Notes under the pieces: model-generated
Databases searched by the model: none
What the model saw: the letters and a program-made list of their open reading frames with translations, nothing else
Told to the model about the DNA's origin: nothing
Shown: positions 35,883 through 45,729 of the stretch, piece after piece
Layout of the letters: each line of letters begins with the position of its first letter
How positions within the stretch are numbered: position 1 is the first letter of the stretch
Source: Flavobacteriales bacterium
GTDB taxonomy: Bacteria > Bacteroidota > Bacteroidia > Flavobacteriales_F > PHOS-HE28
Direction of reading: 5' to 3'
DNA length: 48,574 bases
Assembly: GCA_016710685.1 (NCBI GenBank)
Contig: JADJVC010000018.1
Span: 1 to 48,574, forward strand
Position numbers and translations under genes: made by a program

Positions 35883-36074
35883 ATGCCCAAGATGAAGACG
35901 AAGTCCGGAGCCAAAAAGCGTTTTTCGCTTACAGGCACGGGCAAAGTGAAGCGTAAGCACGCCAATCACAACCACATCCTTACCAAGAAGCACAAGAAGC
36001 GCAAACGCAACCTGCAGAAGACCACGTTGGTCGCCAAGGTTGACCAGAAGGGCATCTTGGCACTCCTGAAGTAA
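35883..36074 (+). CDS. rpmI: 50S ribosomal protein L35
   Basis: This 63-residue basic ribosomal protein begins MPKMKTKSGAKKRFSLTGTGKVKRKHANHNHILTKKHKKRKR, read in pieces, which is the standard L35 sequence with the KTKSGAKKRF start and HKKRKR motif. The ATG at 35883 gives the normal family start; in-frame upstream starts run into the heptamer array. It lies between infC and rplT as in most bacteria. Confidence 0.97.
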   Translation: MPKMKTKSGAKKRFSLTGTGKVKRKHANHNHILTKKHKKRKRNLQKTTLVAKVDQKGILALLK

Positions 36075-36173
36075 GACCGTTTCCTGCCGGGTACACAGGC
36101 GGGGTAAACCAGGACTTAGAGCACCAAAGAGCCGTCACCGAACGTCCGCTTAAGTCCGAAAACAAGTAGCAAA

Positions 36174-36518
36174 ATGCCACGCAGTAAGAATAAAGTAGCC
36201 AGTCGCGCACGTCGTAAAAAGATACTGAAGAAGGCCAAAGGAAACTTCGGCCGCAGGAAAAACCTCTTCACCGTAGCGGTGAACACCGTTGAAAAAGGCT
36301 ACAACCACGCCTACAGCGGCCGCAAGATCAAGAAGCGCGACTTCCGCGCCCTGTGGATCCAGCGTATCAACGCCGCAGTCCGCGAGCACGGCCTTACCTA
36401 CAGCGTGTTCATGAACAAGCTGAAGACCAACGAGATCACCTTGGACCGCAAGGCCCTCGCCGAGATCGCCTTCAGCGACGCCGAAGGCTTCAAGGCTATT
36501 GTTGACAAAGTGAAATAG
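36174..36518 (+). CDS. rplT: 50S ribosomal protein L20
   Basis: This 114-residue L20 protein binds 23S rRNA early in assembly and in many bacteria represses its own operon. It begins MPRSKNKVASRARRKKILKKAKG and has NLFTVAVNTVEKGYNHAYSGRKIKKRDFRALWIQRINAAVREHG in consecutive segments, all typical. It is the last gene of the thrS-infC-rpmI-rplT cluster, 99 nt after rpmI. A strong terminator follows. Confidence 0.97.
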   Translation: MPRSKNKVASRARRKKILKKAKGNFGRRKNLFTVAVNTVEKGYNHAYSGRKIKKRDFRALWIQRINAAVREHGLTYSVFMNKLKTNEITLDRKALAEIAFSDAEGFKAIVDKVK

Positions 36519-36546
36519 TATTGCTCCGGATTTTATCTGGTGCTGA

Positions 36547-36578
36547 AGGGCCATTCCTTGGGGAGTGGCCCTTTTTTG
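36547..36578 (+). terminator. Rho-independent terminator after rplT
   Basis: A ten-base-pair stem (AGGGCCATTC with GAGTGGCCCT, one G-T pair) and a six-base loop are followed directly by a run of T. It closes the thrS-rplT cluster and insulates it from the hsd genes. Confidence 0.85.
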
Positions 36579-36635
36579 TTGGGGGTTGTTTGAAAGGGAA
36601 AACCCCCTACTTTGAGCCGCCGTTAGGCCACAACC

Positions 36636-39353
36636 ATGTCCCTTACCCCCGAACAACAAGCCCGCGAGCACATCGATGCGCAGCTTACCGCGTCCGGCTG
36701 GGTGGTGCAGAGTGTGAAGGAAACCAACGTTGGTGCCGCTCTGGGAGTTGCCATTCGCGAATACCAGACCGATGTGGGTCCGGCGGACTACATCCTCTTC
36801 GTGGACCGCAAACCCGTGGGCGTGGTGGAAGCGAAGAAGGCGGAGGAAGGTGAAAAGTTCACCATGCACGAGGAGCAAGCCGAAGGTTATGCAACGGCCA
36901 AGCTGAAATGGACGATCGGTGAAAGCAACTTACCCTTCTGCTACCTCAGCACCGGCGAGATCACTAAACATTGGGACCTGCGCGACCCCAAGCCCCGCGC
37001 CCGCGAGGTGTTCAGTTTCCACCGGCCGGAGTCGCTGCAAGAGTGGCTCAAAGAGGACAGTCTGCGCACGAAGCTCACGAAGTTCCCGGCGCTCGACCCC
37101 ACAGGTTTGCGTGATTGCCAAGTGAACGCCATCACCAATTTGGAGCAGAGCCTTGCCAACGCCAAGCCGCGCGCCTTGGTGCAAATGGCCACCGGCAGCG
37201 GCAAGACCTTCACGGCCATCACCAGTGTGTACCGCGCGTTGAAGCCGCCGGTGCGCGCCAAGCGCGTGCTCTTCCTGGTGGATACGCGCAACCTCGGCAA
37301 GCAGGCCGAGCAGGAGTTCCAGAGCTTCACGCCCAACGACGACCGCCGCAAGTTCACCGAGCTCTATGCCGTGCAGCGGCTCAGCAGCAACTTCATCGAC
37401 CCCGGCGCGCAGGTGTGCATCAGCACCATCCAGCGCATGTACTCCATCCTGCAAGGCGAACCCTTGGACGAGAGCGCGGAGGAACTCACCGGCAGCGAGG
37501 TGGAACGCGTGTTGGGCAAGAAGCCGCCTGCACCGGTGGCCTACAATCCCACGATACCGCCCGAGCATTTCGACCTCATCATCATCGACGAGTGCCACCG
37601 CAGCATCTACAATCTGTGGCGGCAGGTGCTGGAGTATTTCGATGCCTTCCTCGTGGGCCTCACCGCCACACCGGACAGCCGCACCTATGCCTTCTTCAAC
37701 AAGAACGTGGTGAGCGAATACACGCACGAACGCGCCGTGGCCGATGGCGTGAACGTGGGCTGCGACCTCTACGTGATCGAAACGGAAGTGACGAAAGCCG
37801 GGGCCACCATCAAGGCGAAGGAGCAGTACGGCGCGCGCGACCGCCTTACGCGTTCCAAACGCTGGGAACAGAGCGACGAGGACAAGAGCTACACCGGCAC
37901 ACAACTGGACCGCGATGTGGTGAACCCCGACCAGATCCGCACCGTGATCCGGGAGTTCAAGCGGGCTGTGGAGGAGGAGATCTATCCCGAACGCACCGAG
38001 CTGCCCAAGACACTGATCTTCGCCAAGAGCGACAGCCACGCGGACGACATCATCCAGGTGGTGCGCGAGGAGTTCGGCGAGGGCAACGACTTCTGCAAGA
38101 AGGTGACCTACAAGAGTGAGGACGATCCGGACACCGTGCTCGCCAACTTCCGCAATGCCTACAACCCGCGCGTGGCCGTTACCGTGGACATGATCGCCAC
38201 CGGCACCGATGTGCGTCCGCTGGAGTTGCTGCTCTTCATGCGCGATGTGAAGAGCAAGAACTACTACGAGCAGATGAAGGGGCGCGGCACGCGCATCTTC
38301 GATGCCGATAGCCTGAAGAAGGTGACGCCCAGCGCGGCGACGAACAAGACCCACTTCGTGATCGTGGATGCCGTGGGCGTGAGCACCAGCCTGAAGACCA
38401 GCACCCAGCCGCTGGAACGCAAGAAGGGCGTGCCGCTGAAGGACCTGATGATGGCCGTGCACATGGGCCTGCGCGACGACGATACGCTCACCAGTTTGGG
38501 CAACCGCCTTACGCGGATGGAGAAGCAGATCAGTCCGAAGGAGAAGGAAGAGTTCGCACAACGCAGCGGCGGGCGCAGCATCCAGCAAGTGGTGGCCGGG
38601 CTGCTGGAAGCGCACGATCCGGACAAGCTGAAGGAAAGTGGCAAGACCGCCGAACAGGTGGCGCAGGAGGCGACGGTGGTCTTCGACGATGCTGCCTTCC
38701 GCGAATACGTGGACACCGTGCGCCGGAAGTACGAGCAGATCATCGACACGGTGAACACGGACACCGTCACCTTCGCCGGCTTCAGTGCCGATGCCACCGA
38801 CCAGGCACAGGGCGTGGTGGACGGTGTCCGGGCTTTCATTGAAGCGAATCGCGACAGCTTCGTCGCGCTGCAGATCTATTACAGCCAGCCCTACCGCCGC
38901 AAGGAACTCACCTTCGCCATGGTGCAGGAGGTGGCCGAGGCCTTGCAACGCCCGCCCTACAACCTCACCACCGAACGCGTGTGGGCCGCCTACGAACGGG
39001 CGATGAACCTGAAAACGGAGGGAAGCCAGCAACGCCTGCTCACCGACCTCGTGTCCCTGATCCGCTACGAGCTGAAAGTGGACGACACGTTACGCCCCTA
39101 TGCCGAGACCGTACGCAAGAACTTCCAGGAGTGGGTCTTCCGGAAGCAGGCGGGCAACATCAAATTCACCGAGGAACAGATGGCCTGGCTGCGCGGCCTG
39201 CGCGACTTCATGGCCGAAAGCGTCCATGTGGAGCGCGACGACCTGGAACTGGGCACCATGGGCCAGCAGGGCGGCCTAGCGCGCATGCACCAGCTCTTTG
39301 GGGAGGAGATGGATGGGGTCATTGATGAATTGAACGAAAAGTTGGCGGCGTAA
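36636..39353 (+). CDS. hsdR: Type I restriction endonuclease subunit R (EcoEI-like)
   Basis: The motor and nuclease subunit of a type I restriction-modification system has 905 residues. The N-terminal nuclease has the PD-(D/E)xK pattern: Asp51 in GPADYILF and Glu65/Lys67 in VVEAKK. The SF2 translocase follows, with Walker A ATGSGKT at 185-191, DECHRS at 318-323, LVGLTATPDSR, and the motif V-VI part FRNAYNPRVAVTVDMIATGTDV and YYEQMKGRGTRI. An EcoEI-type C-terminal region follows (NLTTERVWAAYERAM onward). The gene is intact. CTACTTTG near 36607 may be its -7 box. It heads an operon with NA37-like, membrane protein and hsdS genes. hsdM is not in the window. All genes after it are frameshifted. 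Confidence 0.95.
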   Translation: MSLTPEQQAREHIDAQLTASGWVVQSVKETNVGAALGVAIREYQTDVGPADYILFVDRKPVGVVEAKKAEEGEKFTMHEEQAEGYATAKLKWTIGESNLPFCYLSTGEITKHWDLRDPKPRAREVFSFHRPESLQEWLKEDSLRTKLTKFPALDPTGLRDCQVNAITNLEQSLANAKPRALVQMATGSGKTFTAITSVYRALKPPVRAKRVLFLVDTRNLGKQAEQEFQSFTPNDDRRKFTELYAVQRLSSNFIDPGAQVCISTIQRMYSILQGEPLDESAEELTGSEVERVLGKKPPAPVAYNPTIPPEHFDLIIIDECHRSIYNLWRQVLEYFDAFLVGLTATPDSRTYAFFNKNVVSEYTHERAVADGVNVGCDLYVIETEVTKAGATIKAKEQYGARDRLTRSKRWEQSDEDKSYTGTQLDRDVVNPDQIRTVIREFKRAVEEEIYPERTELPKTLIFAKSDSHADDIIQVVREEFGEGNDFCKKVTYKSEDDPDTVLANFRNAYNPRVAVTVDMIATGTDVRPLELLLFMRDVKSKNYYEQMKGRGTRIFDADSLKKVTPSAATNKTHFVIVDAVGVSTSLKTSTQPLERKKGVPLKDLMMAVHMGLRDDDTLTSLGNRLTRMEKQISPKEKEEFAQRSGGRSIQQVVAGLLEAHDPDKLKESGKTAEQVAQEATVVFDDAAFREYVDTVRRKYEQIIDTVNTDTVTFAGFSADATDQAQGVVDGVRAFIEANRDSFVALQIYYSQPYRRKELTFAMVQEVAEALQRPPYNLTTERVWAAYERAMNLKTEGSQQRLLTDLVSLIRYELKVDDTLRPYAETVRKNFQEWVFRKQAGNIKFTEEQMAWLRGLRDFMAESVHVERDDLELGTMGQQGGLARMHQLFGEEMDGVIDELNEKLAA

Positions 39354-39389
39354 TCAAGGAAACGTGGCAGATCGAACACCAGAAGAAGT

Positions 39390-40396
39390 ATGCGGGCAAT
39401 AAGGACCATCATCCATGGCATCAAGAAGGAGAAGCAGGTGAGGGAAGGTCACATTGTGCCTTCAAAAGCGCACCTTGTTGAAAGCGACGCGACCAACTTG
39501 CTCTGCGAGAAACTGAACAAGACCTTCCAGCGAGGAAGAAGGTAATCCGGTCGGAATTTGAAAGCGGTCCACGTGCCTTCCAGAACGGAGTACCAAGATG
39601 AAGGGCGCCCGTACCGACAGAGGCGTTCATGAAATGGTCCGTCGAGTCGATGAAGCGCTTGAAAGACCTGATATCGAGTGAGCCATTGGCTACCGGTGGC
39701 TTTCTCGTGTTCATGGAGTTCGAGATGGATTCCATAGACTTCGTCGGGGTCTATTTCGTTCGTGACTCACAGGTGGTGTCATTCCACATGGAGGATGACA
39801 CTTTCCAAATTGATGTCGAAAGAGGAATCGATACCAGCGAGCTCGCAATGGCCGCACGCATCAGCCTCAAGAGGCGTGGTGCAGGCAACGACCGATACCA
39901 TGAATTCACTTTCAGCGGACCAAAGAAGTCTGATTATTTTGCCAAATGGGTCGAAGTCTCTCTCCTCGACAAGAGCAAGGAGAGTTCTGAAGCTCTTGAA
40001 CGATTGATGACCATTTACCTGAACTGCCTATCGATCCAAAACAGGGCCGAATATGTGGGTGACAAGTTCCGGAAACAGGTCTTGGGGTTCATCAACTCTG
40101 TTGGTGGCACCGTCCGATTAAACGAGGTTAGTGCGGCCTATTGGGATAATGAGGACTACTTGGCTGAGTTCGCTCAGCAGTCGGATATCCAAATCAGCCA
40201 TGAATTCCAAGCCGTGGACAATATCATTAAGCAGTTACAGAAGTACAAGGTGAAGTCAAAGTCCCTGGAACTTGCCTTTGCGAAATCGGACTTGGACAAC
40301 GGAAGAGTAATGCGAGGCGATCAGCCCGACCAGGTCATCATCAAGGACAGCAAGATCCGAGGTGCGCTCAACGAACTGCTTGGCGAACAGGGCTGA
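39390..40396 (+). pseudogene. Nucleoid-associated protein NdpA/NA37-like, frameshifted
   Basis: The start ATG at 39390, 36 nt after hsdR, opens MRAIRTIIHGIKKEKQ, like the start of NA37 proteins. The frame breaks near 39541 and again near 39598, then stays open from 39629 to 40396 (255 residues). That part has LATGGFLVFMEFEMDSIDFVG in pieces, the SIQNRAEYVGDKFRKQV region matching the NA37 KAQNR segment, and DNGRVMRGDQPDQVIIKDSKIR near the end. NA37 proteins (E. coli YejK) bind nucleoid DNA; clear roles are few. The stop overlaps the next start by one base (TGATG), so the pair is probably coupled. Stitched sequence stays family-like, so the breaks may be sequencing errors. Confidence 0.7.
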
Positions 40397-41672
40397 TGTC
40401 TGCACCACACGAAATAGTCCAGCATTGGTTTGCGCAAAGCATGACCTATGACTTGGAATCGCAGGTGCTCCGGGCGCCACTTGCGCTGCAATTGGACATT
40501 GTAGCTGTCGTACCCTCGGCCCAAGTGAAGAATGGCAAAGTCCAGTTTGAAAAGGGGTCAGCTCCTTTTAGCTTCTTCGACACCAAGAAGAGTTCTTTCA
40601 GACGGTTCACCAAAAGCACCTGAACAAGGATGTAGTGATCGCATGTTCGATGGAGCCCCTATTACCACTCAACCGTGAATGGGGTGCTCTACTTGGAACC
40701 GACCCTGCTGAAGACTACCTGATGGAATGCCCAAGTCTATTTCAAGTTGTTGGCGCTGTTGGATGAGCTTAGTCAGAAGGAATCCGTCTCATTCGACTTC
40801 GTGGACAAGTTCTCTCGCGCCGCAGGTAAAGTGACCTTCGCCGCGCCGGTCGACAAGAAGAAGGTTGTCCTTGAGTTCCTGTAGGCCGGCATACCGCATA
40901 TCGACCGGTTCGACTATAGGACCGCGTTCACCAAATTCGAGGAGAATGCCCGGAGCGAAAAGAACGTACTTCCTGGTTTGACCAAGAGCGCGCTGATAAA
41001 CAAGTTGTATGCGCTTGGTTCCAAGGTGGGAATCGCCGACTTCTTCAGACATCTGGAATCAATTCTGGGAGGAGGCCAAGCTCAATTTTGGTGTTTACAT
41101 CCACGAACTCTCCCTTCAGTCCATCCCAGAAGGACTACCGGAACTTTCGGAAGGAGTACTTGAAAAGAGCAGAATGAAATCATCTCAAAGCTGACAAGCC
41201 AACTCATAGCGCTACCGGTCTCCCTCGCAGGTTCTGCTTTCGCGGTTTACAAGCTCAGTGACTACCCTGCTGCCATCTATGTTATCCTAGTAGGTATCAT
41301 TTTCTACAGGTTCTATTCGAGCCATGTGGCAAAGCTCTTTTGGGAGGACACAGGAACCTTGAACGAGTGTCACAGGATGACTGCCTTTATCCGGTCGAAT
41401 GAGTTTTCACGAAGCACGACAAGGAGCTCGATGAGTTCAAGCGATCGTATGAGTGGGTTGAGCAAAGACTGAAGAGGATCGAAGACAGCATTCAGATGTA
41501 CTACTATGGTACGTGGATGTCAGGCTTTGGGATTGTGGCCTATAGCATAGGCCTACGATATGGTCTTCAACCATCGGCCTATGCGGTTGCCGCATTGCTT
41601 CTGGGTGGAATAGTGTTCGGCGTTGGCCAACAGTATCTCTTTCGCACCGAAATCGACCCCGCTGAGAAATGA
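40396..41672 (+). pseudogene. Unknown protein with C-terminal membrane helices, frameshifted
   Basis: I do not recognise this protein. It starts with ATG at 40396, overlapping the NA37-like stop, and stitched across at least four frameshifts plus an in-frame TAG (40882-40884) it would have about 420 residues. Pieces in order are MSAPHEIVQHWFAQSMTYD, EWGALLGTDPAEDYLMECP, LLALLDELSQKESVSFDFVD, FTKFEENARSEKNVLPGLTK, NQFWEEAKLNFGVYIHELSL, then two hydrophobic stretches (LIALPVSLAGSAFAVY; AIYVILVGIIFYRFY), a charged segment (KELDEFKRSYEWVEQRLKRI), and two more (MSGFGIVAYSIGL; AVAALLLGGIVFGVG). A long soluble part before membrane helices is a common defence-effector layout. The stop overlaps the hsdS start (ATGA). 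Confidence 0.6.
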
Positions 41673-42852
41673 GGCAGGGCTGGACCTTATCTTCATTAGG
41701 AGAAGCCTGTGAATTGATCATGGGACAATCACCCCCATCATCGGCATACAATGGAAACAGGCGATGGGTTGCCATTCTTCAGGGAAAGACTGAGTTTGGT
41801 GCCCTGTGCCCGGTACCTGTGAAGTGGTGTTCAGAGCCATCGAAACTTGCTGAATCAGGGATGTGCTCCTCTCCGTTCGTGCTCCGGTGGGACCGACCAA
41901 CTGCCCGTCCAACAGTGTTGCATAGGGCGTGGCCTAGCAGCGGTTCGGCCTCGCAATGGAACACAGAGCAAGTACATCCTCTACTATTTGCGCAGCGTTG
42001 CAAATGCGATTGATGCGCTCGGGACGGGTACCACTTTCAAAGCAGTCTCGGGGAAAGTCCTTCGTGACTTTCCGTTCCCCCTCGCCCCCCTCCCCGAACA
42101 GCGTCGTATCGTGGAAGCGATCGAGCTGCAGCTGGGCCGCTTGGATGCGGCGGTGGCGCGGCTGCACGCGGCCAAGGCCAAGTTGAAACGGTACAAGCAG
42201 GCGGTGTTGAAGGCGGCGGTGGATGACGCTATCGATAATGGCAAAATGTTCCCACTTGGAGACCTTATCACATCCATTGGACAAGGATGGAGTCCGAAGT
42301 GCTTAAACACACCTTCACCAGATGATGAGACGTGGGGCGTGATCAAGACAACTGCAATCCAGCCTGGTGCCTACTTGGAGCATGAGAACAAGGAACTGCC
42401 CAAGTCCATTGAAGCCGAGACCTGAACATGAGCTGCAAGCAGGCGACCTTCTTGTGACTCGCGCAGGGCCACGAAGCCGTGTCGGCATCACATGCCTTGT
42501 GCGGGTGACGCGCCCCCGCTTGATGAATTGTGATAAGGCCTATCGCCTGCGCTTTGATGAGGAACGTGTTGATGGCCTACATCGAGATGCTGTTGAACGC
42601 GCCGCAGATCAGCGATCAGCTTGACGAATTGAAGACTGGCATATCTGACAGTGGTGAACTTGACCCAAGGGCGGTTCCTGATCTTGGAGATGCCGGTCAT
42701 TGGCGTGAAGGAGCAACGGCCATGATCATGGGCACACAAGAAACAACGGCTTCAATTGACGAAATGGAAACCACGCTCGACGCGCAGCTTGCCCACAGCA
42801 CGCGGTTGCGGCAGTCGGTTTTGAAACGGGCTTTTGAGGGAGGTTGGTGTAA
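41669..42852 (+). pseudogene. hsdS: Type I restriction specificity subunit S, frameshifted
   Basis: HsdS decides the DNA sequence recognised by HsdM and HsdR. Stitched over several frameshifts it has the two-domain layout. The first TRD has WTLSSLGEACELIMGQSPPS, ILQGKTEFG and LLSVRAPVGPTN. A central helix follows (LAPLPEQRRIVEAIELQLGR, then LKRYKQAVLKAAVD). The second TRD has MFPLGDLITSIGQGWSPK and LQAGDLLVTRAGPRSRVG. The second helix ends LAHSTRLRQSVLKRAFEG. The start ATG overlaps the stop of the membrane-protein gene. A one-base loss in a G-run near 42840 removes the expected stop context (a second copy of this tail at 43780 keeps GRLV and the stop). About 390 residues if corrected. Confidence 0.85.
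42797..42852 (+). repeat. hsdS tail repeat, copy 1
   Basis: This is the native 3' end of hsdS, coding STRLRQSVLKRAFEG. It contains GCGGCAGTCGGTTTTGAAAC, which recurs at 43780-43825, and its first 37 bases match 44884-44920 at about 34 positions. Confidence 0.85.
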
Positions 42853-42864
42853 CGGTAATCGGTC

Positions 42865-43733
42865 ATGGCAAAAACGAAAAGAAGGCTGCACCAGTAACCT
42901 TGGAAGTCAGGTTGAAGGACTTTCGGCGCCGTTGGTCCATCGTCTTGAACGAGGAAGCACGTTGGCAAGAGTTCCGGGACCGCGCCATGAACTCCTTCGC
43001 GGACACAGTAGGCCTTTTTCTTGTCCGATGATGAAAATGAAAGTGAGCTACATCGGATCGTCAGGTTACATCTGAGAGGCAAACGGACCTCAGAAGAATT
43101 TAGTGATTGGTCAGTCCGGCGGGATCGGAAGCTCTGCTGTCTACAATCTGCTTTTGTCTACGGCATCTATGCCACAATTTGCCGAGCGGATCCAAGCGAT
43201 CTTCTGGGTGTCGAAAATTCCAGCTGACCGCAAGGAAAACCTCAAAACGAGATTGCAGGAGGATATTGGCATCAGTGGTGTACCCATAGCTATTTCGGGC
43301 AAGGGAGGTGCAACGCTGCTACACCCGGCAGGTGCGAAGGAACTGGATTCGGGCTTGGTTGATGAGGTCCTTCTTTGGCTTGACGAAATACCTGCCGCCC
43401 GCGAGCGATATGCCGCTGCGCTCACACTTTTACGGTAAGTCAGGGCATGTTCGCGACGTTGCCGACAACCTGCGGCGTTCACTTTAAGAGACGCTGCGGC
43501 ACGTCTTGGGCAATTCCAAGAGCTTGGAGAACCAACAAAAGGAATTTGGCAGCTACCTGAAACAACGTGGCGTTGCACCTGAGATCGGCGCCAGCTATTG
43601 GAAGCTGATCGACCTGTACAGTAAGTTCCAGAATGATCGTGTGAAGCACGGGGACAAAGTGATTGGACAGGAGGTCGAACTTGTCCTGTATTTGACAGGG
43701 ACATTCATTCGGTTCTTGCTAACCCTGAAATGA
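42865..43733 (+). pseudogene. Unknown protein with Abi-like C-terminus, frameshifted
   Basis: The ATG at 42865 lies 12 nt after hsdS. Stitched segments read VTLEVRLKDFRRRWSIVLNE, RWQEFRDRAMNSFADTVG, SELHRIVRLHLRGKRTSEEF, SGGIGSSAVYNLLLSTASMP, IQAIFWVSKIPADRKENLKT, GISGVPIAISGKGGATLLHP, GKSGHVRDVADNLRRSL, then an open 75-residue end with LENQQKEFGSYLKQRGV and NDRVKHGDKVIGQEVELVLY. The last part recalls abortive-infection C-terminal (HEPN-like) domains, from memory only. I cannot name the protein. The stop overlaps the ATG of a 31-codon ORF (43730-43825) that ends as the second hsdS tail. At least four frame changes. Confidence 0.5.
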
Positions 43734-43779
43734 AACGCTCTACCACCATAGGTGCATTGCTTCAGATGGCCGGCTCTTG

Positions 43780-43825
43780 GCGGCAGTCGGTTTTGAAACG
43801 GGCTTTTGAGGGGAGGTTGGTGTAA
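43780..43825 (+). repeat. hsdS tail repeat, copy 2
   Basis: Forty-five bases match the 3' end of hsdS, coding RQSVLKRAFEGRLV and a TAA stop. It has one more G than copy 1 in the G-run, keeping the expected frame. It closes a 31-codon ORF that begins ATGAAACGC at 43730. Confidence 0.85.
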
Positions 43826-43885
43826 TGCGGATCAGACCATGAGAGGATCAGATGATCAGAAAATGAACAAACCTGAAGCACAGCA

Positions 43886-44735
43886 ATGAGCTACCTGTTC
43901 TTTATGGATGAGAGTGGGCACGACCATCGGCAGATGCCCTACGAAGTGCGTGGGGGCTTGATCCATGCCAACAAATTGTGGTCGTTCATTCCAAAGCCTG
44001 GTGGACCTTGAGCAATCCTGCTTCGGTGTGAAGCTGAGTTTCCTGGCTCCGAGATCAAAGGCGAGAAGTTGCTGGAGAAACGTCGCTTCAAATGGGCGGA
44101 TCAATTAGCGCCTTTCGATGATGCGCAGCGCCGCACGTTGTGCAATTCCTTCTTCCATAAAGGTTCCAACGGTCTGCCGCAGAACAGACCGGAGTTTACG
44201 GCCTACGGCCAGGCGTGCCTGCGCATGGCGCAAGGCATCTTGCAACTGATGCGTTCCACGAATGCTTGATCCTGGCCTCCGCCATACCTCGCCGGATCGC
44301 CCAAGGCCGCGGTCGCACCGAACACGGATCTATTGCGCAAGGACCTGGTCTTCCTCTTCGAACGCTACTACTATTTGTTGGAGGAGAAGAACGAGACCGG
44401 CTTGATCGTGATGGACCAAACGGAAGCCAAATTGGACCGGCGGATGCTGGAGAACTTTGAGCGGTTCTTCAAGAAGACCGTGAAAGGTCGCACACGCGCC
44501 GCACGGATCATCCCATCCCCGTTTTTCGTCTCTTCAGACCTTGCCTATCCGGTGCAAGCTGCGGACGTGGTGATCTATGCGATCAATTGGGGCTACCGTA
44601 TTCCTGGTGTTTGGGATGGGGAGACACGGCAAGAGATACGCCGATGCGTTCGGCGGCATGCTCAATGCGCTGCAATACCGGGGCAAAACGACCTACGATG
44701 AAAGGAATTCCCGGTGTTCAGGATCAATCTGGTAA
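43886..44735 (+). pseudogene. DUF3800 protein, frameshifted
   Basis: The gene begins MSYLFFMDESGHDH, the diagnostic DUF3800 start with an acidic DES motif. Later segments are GSEIKGEKLLEKRRFKWADQ, FTAYGQACLRMAQGI, CLILASAIPRRIA, LRKDLVFLFERYYYLLEE, ETGLIVMDQTEAKLDRRML, and PFFVSSDLAYPVQAADVVIY followed by AINWGYRIPG. At least three frame changes occur (near 43985-44050, 44230-44260 and 44620). DUF3800 has an RNase H-like fold and is often found in restriction and defence islands; activity is unproven. The stitched length of about 280 residues is near normal for the family. It lies between hsdS tail copies 2 and 3. Confidence 0.75.
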
Positions 44736-44922
44736 AAGACCCGTACTCGCACAGGTCCAAAGAAAAGGAGACAATGCCGTCGAAACAAGATCCATTGCTG
44801 GACGCCATTCTTGGCCGAGTCTCCAGTGCAAATGTACGGTCGGAATACTTGTTCCGGCAAATAGTGCCTTTCAACTGGCCCAAAGCACGCGGTTGCGGCA
44901 GTCGGTTCTGAAGCGAGCTTAG
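44736..44922 (+). pseudogene. HsdS C-terminal fragment
   Basis: After the DUF3800 stop, one frame ends VPANSAFQLAQSTRLRQSVLKRA and a TAG at 44920-44922, the same C-terminal segment as hsdS (LAHSTRLRQSVLKRA). No target-recognition domain precedes it. The other frame has an ORF from an ATG at 44774 (MPSKQDPLLDAILGRVSSA) that I do not recognise. Confidence 0.55.
44884..44920 (+). repeat. hsdS tail repeat, copy 3
   Basis: AGCACGCGGTTGCGGCAGTC starts a 37-base match to copy 1 at 42797-42833 with about three substitutions. It then stops at TAG before the FEGRLV part. Confidence 0.8.
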
Positions 44923-44959
44923 GAGCGCAATTCAACTGGTCTTGGATACCGCCGCTAGC

Positions 44960-45602
44960 ATGGAAGACGATTACAACATGAGGCTGTACTCAGTGACCTT
45001 CAATTTTCTGATGTACTGGGTGCTGAACTTGGTGAAGACCCGAATGGTTTCGTCACAGAGTATGAATTCAAGATACACGGTTCCGGAAGAACCAAGCGAA
45101 AGAGGAATTGGTGGGTAAGGGCAAACTGAGCTTGATCCAGTTCGGTCTGGCTATGGACGCCGAGTTTCCGCTGCGGGATGTGATGGATGCATCCTCCACC
45201 ATACTCGCCATGTCGGAGTCGCTGTTTAGTTGGGCGGAGGATGTCCACCCGTTCGAAAAGCTGGATGAACACTTCGAGAACGACCCCATCTTCAACGCGG
45301 ATGTCTGTTTCGTCGAGCAGTTGGAAATCCTTCCCGCATTCCGGGGTCAAGGGATCGGAAGGGCCGCATTGATCTCCATCGCCCGGAAATTCCACAACAG
45401 TTGTGGGCTTCTCGTGCTGAAGGCATTCCCTTTGCAGCGCGAGGCCAGATTGCCGGGCAAAGTGGACCAATGGATGAAGGCCATGCGCTACGATGAACTG
45501 GATCAGGACCTCGAGCGATCGCGGTTGAAACTCTACAGTTGGTATCAGAAGATGGGCTTCACCAACCCATTTGATCTTGGAGTACTTCGTAGCACGGCCT
45601 GA
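44960..45602 (+). pseudogene. GNAT-family N-acetyltransferase, N-terminus frameshifted
   Basis: The stitched start at ATG 44960 reads MEDDYNMRLYSVTFNF, then DPNGFVTEYEFKIHGSG. A 164-residue frame is open from 45108 (GTG) to 45602. This contains FVEQLEILPAFRGQGIGRAA, the acetyl-CoA-binding GNAT motif A (RGQGIGRAAL), and a late LKLYSWYQKMGFTNPF, typical of motif B. The substrate is unknown. Two frame changes occur before 45110. It follows the third hsdS tail by 37 nt and may be island cargo or a toxin-type acetyltransferase; the latter is speculation. Confidence 0.7.
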
Positions 45603-45729
45603 GAAGTTTGCCTGCTTGTCCATGTTCGAGAAGTATAACCCACTTTAGCACGAAAGGCTTGGTATTTGAAATTGAAGTTAGGGTCAATGAAATCAAGAAT
45701 CACTGCATCCAACAACCATTCATAGTCCC

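Noticed and set aside
36930..39032. 700-codon open frame opposite hsdR
   Set aside because: Antisense shadow with His/Leu/Val-rich low-complexity composition; hsdR on the other strand is fully conserved.
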